A stretch of 64,000 nt of DNA from contig JAQISU010000003.1 in assembly GCA_029339505.1 (NCBI GenBank), positions 17,181,001-17,245,000 on the forward strand, given 5' to 3'. Under the pieces are notes generated by a model. The model saw nothing but the letters and a program-made list of their open reading frames with translations. It did not search any database and was not told the DNA's origin. Position 1 is the stretch's first letter; every line of letters starts with the position of its first letter. Positions 50,964 through 57,460 of this stretch are shown here, piece by piece. This DNA is from Unio delphinus (Eukaryota; Mollusca; Bivalvia; Unionida; Unionidae). A program made the position numbers and the translations under genes.

Positions 50964-51059
50964 TCATCTTTGATTAGTTTTTTTTACATCCTTGACAGAA
51001 TCAGGTGGTGCAGTGTCATCGGGTTTGGGTTTCAAAGATCTCCCCCAAATATCAATCAT
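50964..51059 (-). pseudogene. 5' piece of the fibre-like gene, separated by a frame break
   Basis: An ATG at 51059 opens 31 codons starting MIDIWGRSLKPKPDD, a short N-terminal anchor of the type expected on a fibre protein. It runs into an A8 tract (plus-strand T run 50978-50985) and stops at 50964. One A fewer in that run would bring it into the frame of the 50114-50950 gene. Either the allele is broken or the run length is misread. Confidence 0.6.
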
Positions 51060-51083
51060 GTTATTGTAAAACTCTTTCTCTCT

Positions 51084-51446
51084 CTAAAATCGTTTCGATT
51101 TCCAGCGATTACTAGTGTATTCATTAACGACAACATGTGGTGGTTTTCCGCTTGGGTTACTCAAGGAGTTAGAAATAGCGTCAAGGACATTTAATACTTC
51201 GCTGCCGCATATTGGTGGGTCAATCATCGTTTGTGTTGGTAGCGTAGAATACCAAGTCTTCATTGGAAGGGTTTTTATATACCGCATAAACTCTTTTGGT
51301 GGGGCTAATCCATATGAATCAAAATAGACAATCCCACGTGGATCAATAGCGTATGCAACCCAGTGAGTTCCAGGTCCGGTGCTGTTATCTAAATTAATGA
51401 TTCCGGTTTCAACGCTGTTTGGTTGATGTGGTAATTGATCTTTCAT
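51084..51446 (-). CDS. Adenain-type cysteine protease
   Basis: 120 codons in the open frame. The catalytic layout of adenovirus-type (C5/Ulp1-fold) proteases is visible: His28 in GTHWVAY, Asp43 in YFDSYG, a Gln at 72 and Cys80 in PPICGSE, spaced as in Polinton proteases. It would process capsid and core precursors during virion maturation. The adenain family is normally longer at the N-terminus. Coding sequence in this frame continues upstream of the Met, and a separate ATG frame (51514 to 51467) leads to it through an A7 run at 51478-51484. The complete gene therefore probably begins at 51514 and is broken by one base. Confidence 0.85.
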   Translation of the reverse strand: MKDQLPHQPNSVETGIINLDNSTGPGTHWVAYAIDPRGIVYFDSYGLAPPKEFMRYIKTLPMKTWYSTLPTQTMIDPPICGSEVLNVLDAISNSLSNPSGKPPHVVVNEYTSNRWKSKRF

Positions 51447-51466
51447 AAAGACACCTATGAAAGTTT

Positions 51467-51514
51467 TTAATCGCGAGTTTTTTTAGCAGCATCCATTAAA
51501 TCAAAATTGGACAT
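51467..51514 (-). pseudogene. 5' piece of the protease gene, separated by a frame break
   Basis: Fifteen codons starting MSNFDLMDAAKK, then a stop. The plus-strand T7 run at 51478-51484 lies just before the stop. One additional A on the coding strand would connect this start to the protease frame. The hydrophobic/acidic start resembles the N-termini of Polinton proteases. Confidence 0.55.
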
Positions 51515-51544
51515 AGGAACCATAGGTTCCTGAATTAATAAATC

Positions 51545-51612
51545 GTTCCTGGTAGTCTTAGACCCTTTCCGCTGTACCACGAATACGGGGTTCCTGGTAG
51601 TCTTAGACCCTT
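51545..51612. repeat. 25-bp direct repeat between the protease and pX-like genes
   Basis: GTTCCTGGTAGTCTTAGACC with a following CTTTCC occurs twice, about 45 bp apart. The right copy includes the stop codon of the pX-like gene, so the duplication copied the gene end. Confidence 0.75.
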
Positions 51613-52007
51613 TCCCTTTTTTTATATCCTTTCCCAGTTGCCTTCTTTAGTGCCATTCCTGCTGCAGTACCAACGGCTCCTAACGCTGCCGCTTTAGCCA
51701 CCGCTGGGGCTGCTGCTGCAATCAATGCTGGAATCGCAGCTAACAACGGAAATATACCGCCTGTTTTAATCATATTTTTGATAGCAGCCGCAGAGAGAGT
51801 AATCTGAACACCTTTTTTGGCTGCAAGTGCATCATTGAAATGTTTCACCTGACGAGTTGTCAGCGATAGTTTATTTGCACCACCAGTCATTTGGTTGGGT
51901 TTCAACGTGATTGTGGTTCCACATTTTTTAGCTGATTCCGATTGCAATTTTTTTAATTGACCGGGAGTTAACGCAACACTAATAACACTATATGACATGT
52001 TATACAT
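51603..52007 (-). CDS. pX-like basic/hydrophobic virion core protein
   Basis: 134 codons (a second Met at codon 4 is an equally good start). Two tandem LT-xQ-K / LT-RQVKHF-type motifs, each followed by a TxITL strand (residues 12-75), precede GGIFPLLAAIPALIAAAAP (about 86-105), an Ala-rich hydrophobic helix, and a strongly basic tail KGYKKRERV. This plan is seen in Polinton and adintovirus proteins compared with adenovirus pX/mu and may bind DNA and membranes. It lies between the protease and major capsid genes, where a virion component is expected. Confidence 0.65.
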   Translation of the reverse strand: MYNMSYSVISVALTPGQLKKLQSESAKKCGTTITLKPNQMTGGANKLSLTTRQVKHFNDALAAKKGVQITLSAAAIKNMIKTGGIFPLLAAIPALIAAAAPAVAKAAALGAVGTAAGMALKKATGKGYKKRERV

Positions 52008-52048
52008 AATAGATTGATTCTAATTCAATGAAAAATCGAGAAAATCAA

Positions 52049-53512
52049 TCAAAGATTTTCCACTGGTGCATCTACCACTCTCATTCTTCCACCAACACCT
52101 TCGAGTAGCATTGATTTATCACTGAGAATGACAGCAACCGCTCTATAATTCGGGATAAGGATAGGAGGTACCCCACCAACTGGTGGACCAGTCGGACGGG
52201 TTACACGGGCTCTAAAGTGTATATCAACGACAGATTGTCTTGTTAAATCAAGATGTTCAAGTGAAAAGTAATAAATCGGATAGAGGCTTTTAAAATCCAA
52301 TTGCGATATTTGCAAACCAGTATCCACATTTTGATCACGTGCCATAAATGACAACAGGTTATGATAGACACGTGCAATATGATTTTGACCGTAATCAAGT
52401 TGTATATCCTCGGATGGTTCCTGCTGTCCGTTTATTCTCAGCGAGACTTCATTAACACCTAACTGATCAAATATCATATGACTTCGTTCTTGATTACCAA
52501 CTCGCGCATTATTCTGTAACGCTACAAATATATGACGTGGTGCTGAAACCCCTTGTTTTGATGCCAGGTGCCATGTGAATGTACCATCAACACTGTCTTG
52601 TTTAATATCCGTGGTCACTGATAACCAACTCAACAACGACTTTCCTCCTTGATCCATAAATGATAGTAGTCGCTGTTCTTCTGTGATTGATGGAGTTAAC
52701 ACTGGCATCCATAATGATAGTTTTGTTAAAATAACTTTACCGGCAGCAACCCCAGCATTACGCCAGATTGCATCATCATCAGTACCCTTTCGTACAAGCG
52801 CTACTGTGTGTTTAGCTCCATAAATAACTTTTCGGACGTTTCTACAGAATCCAAATATATGATGCAGTGGAATCGCACATGAAAATCGTCGACGCTGCCC
52901 ATGCAACGTTGCTACACGTGTTGCAAATCCTAAATTGAGATTACCATTAACGCCTCCGAGAATATCAAACGCAGCTCCGGGTCTAGTTCGACGTTCTGGA
53001 TTAGCTGCTTCCTGTTGATCGGCTTCTGCATTATCTCTTGCTGTTAACACTTTAATGAATTGAAGGTGATCAGCGTTATCAGAGGTATCCTTTGCAAACA
53101 TCATAGATGGACCCGCTGATCTTGTATAATCATCAGAATATCTCGCTAACCCTATGATTGTTGTGGCCACATCAACTTCACGGTCAATGCATTCAATTTC
53201 TTTTCCATCAATGAGATATCTAGCGCTTTCAAATAACGCCATTATGCCGTTATTAACAAAACCAACTCGGACATTTGCGTTATTGTCATATGGGGTATCA
53301 GCTGCAACATTTGTTACAATTTCTCCTTCTACTTCAATAAATGCCTCACACGGTAGAAAATATTTACTGGTATCATGAACTTGAAGTTCAATTCGCGATC
53401 GGAGATCTGGTTGTACTGCGTGATAAGAATAAAATTGAAAATCGCGTACAGAATCATTCTTGCCAACTGGGGCATCCATATCAAATGCTGGATCAGGTGA
53501 CCTTTTAATCAT
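52049..53512 (-). CDS. Double-jelly-roll major capsid protein
   Basis: 487 codons. The first half has DFQFYSY (24-30), YFLPCEAFIEVEGEIV (51-66) and a long conserved stretch NNGIMALFESARYLIDGKEI (87-106). The second half has RRFSCAIPLHHIFGFCRNV, then VALVRKGTDDDAIWRN and KVILTKLSLWMPVLTPS. These match the hexon-type capsid proteins of Polintons, which form pseudo-hexameric trimers building an icosahedral shell. The frame is intact from start to stop, with no lesion visible. The start at 53512 is followed directly by the family's usual N-terminal region. Flanked by pX-like and second minor-protein genes, all on the same strand. Confidence 0.85.
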   Translation of the reverse strand: MIKRSPDPAFDMDAPVGKNDSVRDFQFYSYHAVQPDLRSRIELQVHDTSKYFLPCEAFIEVEGEIVTNVAADTPYDNNANVRVGFVNNGIMALFESARYLIDGKEIECIDREVDVATTIIGLARYSDDYTRSAGPSMMFAKDTSDNADHLQFIKVLTARDNAEADQQEAANPERRTRPGAAFDILGGVNGNLNLGFATRVATLHGQRRRFSCAIPLHHIFGFCRNVRKVIYGAKHTVALVRKGTDDDAIWRNAGVAAGKVILTKLSLWMPVLTPSITEEQRLLSFMDQGGKSLLSWLSVTTDIKQDSVDGTFTWHLASKQGVSAPRHIFVALQNNARVGNQERSHMIFDQLGVNEVSLRINGQQEPSEDIQLDYGQNHIARVYHNLLSFMARDQNVDTGLQISQLDFKSLYPIYYFSLEHLDLTRQSVVDIHFRARVTRPTGPPVGGVPPILIPNYRAVAVILSDKSMLLEGVGGRMRVVDAPVENL

Positions 53513-53552
53513 TTTATTCTATTTATCAGAGTCTAAATCACGATTTTTCATT

Positions 53553-53999
53553 TCATCGTCGTGTTTTTTTAAAGCCACTTCCTGCTATCATGTTTGCTAT
53601 CATGTTATTTTGGTCCCCTTGATTTATCAAGGGAGTCACCATCGACGCTAATTTTTCGTCTACTGCGTTATTTATAATTCTACTAACACTTGCAGGCATT
53701 TCCGCTGTAGACGGTAACGGTTTCTTTTTTCGTCTCACTAATGATGTTATTTTATTCTTCGCAGCTGAAAACGCTTTTCCCGCAAGATCTCCAACAGCAC
53801 CAATACCCTTATCACGAATAACATCAATTGCTTTCATTCCTAGTTGTTTAGCCAACGGCATCACTTTTGGAGCCATTCTCGCAAATAACCCTGCAATGGT
53901 ATTGCCTAAACCATCTCCGTAGTATGCTCTATAAACCGGAAACCGTGAATTAACTACGTAGACGGGGGTTGGTTTATCATGATTGTAGTGTATGATCAT
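53553..53999 (-). CDS. Second small hydrophobic/basic minor virion protein
   Basis: 148 codons. A short N-terminus with FPVYRAYYGDGLGN (19-32) leads to an amphipathic, Gly/Ala/Leu-rich helix (about 33-75), a basic stretch RRKKKPLP and a C-terminal GSGFKKTRR. The GDGLGN and the long amphipathic region recall membrane-active minor proteins (adenovirus pVI/pX-like) of Polintons. The role is inferred from composition and position beside the major capsid gene. The start is fixed by a leader shared with the next gene: GATTTCAAATA directly before ATG. Confidence 0.6.
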   Translation of the reverse strand: MIIHYNHDKPTPVYVVNSRFPVYRAYYGDGLGNTIAGLFARMAPKVMPLAKQLGMKAIDVIRDKGIGAVGDLAGKAFSAAKNKITSLVRRKKKPLPSTAEMPASVSRIINNAVDEKLASMVTPLINQGDQNNMIANMIAGSGFKKTRR

Positions 54000-54060
54000 T
54001 ATTTGAAATCAGAAACAATTTTTCAATTGGAAACGCTAGCGTTTTTATTCAATCCCGGTG
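54000..54060 (-). promoter_or_regulatory. Shared gene leader with perfect 14-bp palindrome
   Basis: On the minus strand the 11 bases before the start (GATTTCAAATA) and an upstream CAATTGAAAAATTGTTT are nearly the same as before the next gene (start 55108). The palindrome AAACGCTAGCGTTT lies at 54031-54044. This is the best candidate promoter element of the virion block. Confidence 0.5.
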
Positions 54061-54061
54061 A

Positions 54062-55108
54062 TTAATCACTGTGATAATCCTCCACTAACTCGCCAATGAA
54101 ATCTCGATATGTGCTGATATCCATGATACCACTCTGAAATAATCGTCTACAGATATCAGCTGCTTCATTAATTATTTCCGGTGAGTTATTTCCAGCTCGG
54201 AACCCTCCTACAAGAACCTCTAATCGTGATATATCATTGATAACACTACCAGGACATGAAATCCAAGGATTTTCCCTCGAAGAGTTTCCAACTAAACCAC
54301 TGCCTGAAAATCCTTTGGTTTTATCAGTGATACCGGTTGCACCTTTTTCATGATCAGCTTCTCTCGTTATTTTCGTCGGTTGGGGGGATTGTGTTATATC
54401 AATAAATTTTGATTGTTCTGGTAGTCTAAGAAATCCGGTATCCGATTGCTCCCCTATAGATGATTCAGCTTTTTTTATTGCTGCCATATATTCCTGAAAT
54501 GTTTTATCACCTCCCTTTGCTTGAGAGGAACCTGATAGTATACGATATAACCCCCTATACCAATCTTTTTTAGGGGGAAGATTATAATCATCGTAAATAT
54601 ATGTTCTTCTCTGATGAAAACTCCTAGTGACAAATTGGGCTAATTCTTCCATAGAATCAAATTTTTTATTTCTCAATTCATCTAATTTACCGGGAAGAAG
54701 TTTTTCATTGAATGCAACTCGTCCACTAGTAGTATCCTCCCCTTCTTCTTGAAATTCGGGTGGGGGGATATCTTCTTGAAGTTCTCGTTGTTGTTCTGAA
54801 GCGGTTGATATATCCTGAGGAAGTGTTTTCAATGATTTTTTTGTTTGTTTAGTTCTTTTTGCTATTTTTTCTAACACAGGAAGAAAAGACTCTTCTTGTT
54901 TTTTTCCTTCTTCAGAGATTGTTGACACTATCTGTTTCGATGCTGTGGTTACTGGTTTAAACAATTCTTCGGATCCAACAGCAAAATCCGTTTGTAAACT
55001 CTGTCGTTGTTGCAGTTTATTTCTTACAGAGTCACGAATTGGTACAAATCTCTTGATTGCATCAAGTCGTTCACGAGCCAATCGGGTCGTTAATGCTTCA
55101 TTGACCAT
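54062..55108 (-). CDS. Coiled-coil protein of the virion block, function unknown
   Basis: 348 codons from the Met at 55108. An earlier in-frame Met at 55141 exists, but the later one carries the same GATTTCAAATA leader as the 53999 start, so it is preferred. The first ~140 residues are charged and heptad-like (RNKLQQRQSLQ, EKIAKRTKQTKKSLK). A middle section contains FDSMEELAQFVTRSFHQRR, YDDYNLPPKKDWYRGLYRIL and FQEYMAAIKKAE. The C-terminal part includes PGSVINDISRLEVLVGGF. The tryptophan/tyrosine-rich LYRIL segment resembles a region present in unnamed Polinton proteins. A structural, scaffold or core role is plausible but unproven. Confidence 0.7.
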   Translation of the reverse strand: MVNEALTTRLARERLDAIKRFVPIRDSVRNKLQQRQSLQTDFAVGSEELFKPVTTASKQIVSTISEEGKKQEESFLPVLEKIAKRTKQTKKSLKTLPQDISTASEQQRELQEDIPPPEFQEEGEDTTSGRVAFNEKLLPGKLDELRNKKFDSMEELAQFVTRSFHQRRTYIYDDYNLPPKKDWYRGLYRILSGSSQAKGGDKTFQEYMAAIKKAESSIGEQSDTGFLRLPEQSKFIDITQSPQPTKITREADHEKGATGITDKTKGFSGSGLVGNSSRENPWISCPGSVINDISRLEVLVGGFRAGNNSPEIINEAADICRRLFQSGIMDISTYRDFIGELVEDYHSD

Positions 55109-55202
55109 TATTTGAAATCGCAAACAATTTTTCAATTGCAAAACAATTTTTCAATCCGACCTAACACCACCGTGGAAGTGTTTTAACATCTCTATCAATG
55201 AT

Positions 55203-55253
55203 GGGGAAAGTGTCATAATTGTATATAAAAATAATTAATATCACACTTTCCCC
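55203..55253. terminator. Inverted repeat, possible transcript-end hairpin
   Basis: GGGGAAAGTGT (55203-55213) is exactly complementary to ACACTTTCCCC (55243-55253), with further partial pairing inward around an AT-rich loop containing TATATAAAAA. It lies in the longest gap of the minus-strand block (55109-55388), between the small unknown gene and the coiled-coil gene. It could end one transcript or act as an operator for the next; the type is inference. Confidence 0.4.
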
Positions 55254-55388
55254 ACTTTTCCATTTGATCAATCCGAACCAGCCATCAATTTTTTATTCAC
55301 TGATTTCAACAGTTTTAATCAAAAAATGCTAAAAAAAATTAAAATCTCTATGAGGGACGGTCACAATCAAATAATGATAAATGGTCAA

Positions 55389-55745
55389 TCAAAATTGTTC
55401 ATTTTCTTGAATTAACGCCCGTAGGTTTCTAACTTTAGAATTAACCTCCTTTTTCAATTCGTATTCGTACCCCAATTCTTTTCGTATTCGTTCTACGATG
55501 GTATACAACGGAGCGAACACACTTACGTCACTGGAAAATGCGAGAGAGTCCTTAATAGAATTATGAATTCTTTTGATGAGCGCATACTTCTTTGGTAGCA
55601 TATACTTGTTAGTGCTAACTCCGTATTCTATATCCTGAAAATCAGACATGATTTGATCAGGATTTAACCCATCTGATAGTTCAATATCCCAACTTTTCAA
55701 TTTTGAAGTCTCGGATATGATGCTATTCATGTTTTCAGAATTCAT
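55389..55745 (-). CDS. Small protein of unknown function
   Basis: 118 codons from the Met at 55745 (MNSENMNS), which follows an AGAATA leader. An upstream Met at 55790 would overlap the HNH gene stop and adds an unlikely hydrophobic start. The protein is mostly helical by composition (YALIKRIHNSIKDSLAF, IVERIRKELGYEYELKKEVN), soluble and without Cys pairs. No family recognised. It is the second gene of the minus-strand block, directly downstream of the HNH endonuclease gene. Confidence 0.6.
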   Translation of the reverse strand: MNSENMNSIISETSKLKSWDIELSDGLNPDQIMSDFQDIEYGVSTNKYMLPKKYALIKRIHNSIKDSLAFSSDVSVFAPLYTIVERIRKELGYEYELKKEVNSKVRNLRALIQENEQF

Positions 55746-55789
55746 TATTCTATAATAATGATATATTTCTAAATGAAAAATATGACGCA

Positions 55790-56281
55790 TTAGACATAAC
55801 TAAATTGAATTTTTTGTCCCGTCCTTTTTGAAATAGCCGATCGACAAACCCCCTCTGCAACGAATCGTACTGAGGCTCTACAAATATTGAAATACTTGCC
55901 GGCTTCATATATTGATTTAAATATTTTTTCTTCGTTAGTTGTTGTATTCAAAGATCTTACTGGTCTCGCTTTTTTTGAGCAAATGCCAGTCTCTCCTCTT
56001 TTCAAATTCTCACTTTGTGTGATAGCTTGCAGATTTGATAAAGAATTGTTCCTTGGATTAGAATCCTTGTGATCGATAACAAAACCATTTTTGATCAATC
56101 CATTGAAACATTCAAATACGAAACGATGATTGTAATATTTCTTCTTTCCAACAGTAAAGAACAAATACCCCATACCATTATCCCACCCAACTGGGTTCTT
56201 CAGTCTACAGTGTCTTACAACACCATCACTGGATGCTTCATAATTTGTACTCACTGGGTGTGGTCTGAATTCCTGGTTCAT
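55790..56281 (-). CDS. NUMOD4-type HNH homing-like endonuclease
   Basis: 163 codons. The N-terminal part is NUMOD4-like (YEASSDGVVRH, GYLFFTV). The HNH core is complete: HRFVFECF (His52), VIDHKDSNPRNNSLSNLQ (catalytic-type DH at 70-71, Asn79) and a following SEN (90-92). The C-terminus (KSIYEAGKYFNICRASVRFV) is a NUMOD1-like helix-turn-helix DNA-binding segment. Such enzymes cut DNA at recognised sites and spread as selfish genes in phages and large viruses. It is the first gene of the minus-strand block, divergent from PolB with a 96-bp shared upstream region. Its role in this element is unknown: target cleavage, replication or hitch-hiking. Confidence 0.85.
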   Translation of the reverse strand: MNQEFRPHPVSTNYEASSDGVVRHCRLKNPVGWDNGMGYLFFTVGKKKYYNHRFVFECFNGLIKNGFVIDHKDSNPRNNSLSNLQAITQSENLKRGETGICSKKARPVRSLNTTTNEEKIFKSIYEAGKYFNICRASVRFVAEGVCRSAISKRTGQKIQFSYV

Positions 56282-56377
56282 TAGTATACTATACTATTTG
56301 TCTAATTCATTGACTGATCCATTGCAGTGATTCATTATACATAAACCTTTCATTTAGACACTTGTTTTTAGTATAGC
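56282..56377. promoter_or_regulatory. Divergent promoter region between the HNH and PolB genes
   Basis: The 96-bp AT-rich gap between two divergent genes must carry both starts. TAGTATA occurs just upstream of each ATG: once within the palindrome TAGTATACTA near 56282-56292 for the minus gene, and once at 56371-56377 for the plus gene. A bidirectional early/replication promoter is inference. Confidence 0.5.
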
Positions 56378-57406
56378 ATGAGGGAGTTCAAGAGATTGCC
56401 TTCGAAAAATGCTGAATTCAATGCTGATAAGGAGTTTAAGAGATTATTGAAAATCAATCCTAGATTTAATCTCGATAAACCCAAAAAACGTAACAAACGT
56501 CCAATAGACGGAAACATGAAAGAGTTTAAGAGATTATTGAAAATCAATCCTAGATTTAATCTCGATAAACCCAAAAAACGTCCAAGAGACGGAAACATGA
56601 AAGAGTTTAAGAGATTATTAAAAATTAGTCCTAGATTTAATCTCGATAAACCAAAAAAACGTCCAAGAGACGGAAACATGAAAGAGTTTAAGAGATTATT
56701 AAAAATTAGTCCTAGATTTAATCTCGATAAACCAAAAAAACGTAACAAAATCAATCCTAGATTTAATCTCGATAAACCCAAAAAACGTCCAAGAGACGGA
56801 AACATGAAAGAGTTTAAGAGATTATTGAAAATCAATCCTAGATTTAATCTCGATAAACCAAAAATAACGTCCAAGAGAGATTACCCCTGGAAAGATGCTC
56901 AATTCAATCTCGATATAGTTTCTAATACACCAAAGAATACAATTCTTGATAAAGCCATGATTAGTAAAATCAGAGACTGTTTTAATGAATTCAAGCGTGA
57001 TGGAGCATCTTATTGTTGGTCAACATTTCGAATTGATGGTGTTGTTGATGCTACCATGAATGATGAAAAAGCAGCAGTGATAATTTCACGTGTTGGGGAA
57101 AAAAGACATTTTTTCCGAATCAAATTCATTATCGAAGTCGATGGCAAATGGATTATTAAGGATAAATTTGAACCAATCCTCAAGAATAAAAAAGCTGTCA
57201 TTGTGAGTAGAGATTCCAAACCAGGGATTCTAACCGGCATTGACAAACCATACTACGAAAGATCTTATCCCGTAACAGCAATGGTTTATGGGATATATCC
57301 GTTAAATGATAAACCCGATATCGCAAAACTAGCCCCTATGAAATATTCGTCAGGGCTTAATTGTGTAGCAGAACGAATAATAGAACACTTCACAAATGCA
57401 TCCTGA
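56378..57406 (+). CDS. N-terminal part of the PolB gene, ending at an in-frame UGA
   Basis: 342 codons. Residues ~1-170 are built from repeats of a 27-residue unit (MKEFKRLLKINPRFNLDKPK) encoded by an 81-bp coding minisatellite. Residues ~180-342 form a folded domain with WSTFRIDGVVDATM, FRIKFIIEVDGKWI and LNCVAERIIEHF. No exonuclease motif is evident. The UGA at 57404-57406 is in the same frame as the following 57461-60313 gene. Reading past it gives 18 further sense codons up to that gene's Met, with a TEWELTV segment that fits the family. One polymerase gene of about 1311 codons, interrupted by a single stop, is therefore the best reading. The stop is either a nonsense mutation or a readthrough site. 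Confidence 0.75.
   Translation: MREFKRLPSKNAEFNADKEFKRLLKINPRFNLDKPKKRNKRPIDGNMKEFKRLLKINPRFNLDKPKKRPRDGNMKEFKRLLKISPRFNLDKPKKRPRDGNMKEFKRLLKISPRFNLDKPKKRNKINPRFNLDKPKKRPRDGNMKEFKRLLKINPRFNLDKPKITSKRDYPWKDAQFNLDIVSNTPKNTILDKAMISKIRDCFNEFKRDGASYCWSTFRIDGVVDATMNDEKAAVIISRVGEKRHFFRIKFIIEVDGKWIIKDKFEPILKNKKAVIVSRDSKPGILTGIDKPYYERSYPVTAMVYGIYPLNDKPDIAKLAPMKYSSGLNCVAERIIEHFTNAS
56427..56870 (+). repeat. 81-bp coding minisatellite in the PolB N-terminus
   Basis: About five in-frame copies of an 81-bp unit (ATGAAAGAGTTTAAGAGATT at its start), plus shortened copies. Units are nearly identical at the nucleotide level, including synonymous sites, so the expansion is recent. Lys/Arg-rich units could bind DNA. 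Confidence 0.9.
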
Positions 57407-57460
57407 GGAAATAAACTAACTAATCTGCGACGTAGGAAAATAACCGAGTGGGAACTGACA

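Noticed and set aside
56368..56874. 168-codon minus-strand frame opposite the PolB N-terminus
   Set aside because: It is the reverse shadow of the 81-bp coding repeat. The plus frame continues into the polymerase domain.
57404..57406. Selenocysteine or alternative genetic code at the PolB UGA
   Set aside because: No Cys/Sec-type active site is expected there, and other genes in the window read normally under the standard code. Mutation or readthrough is simpler.
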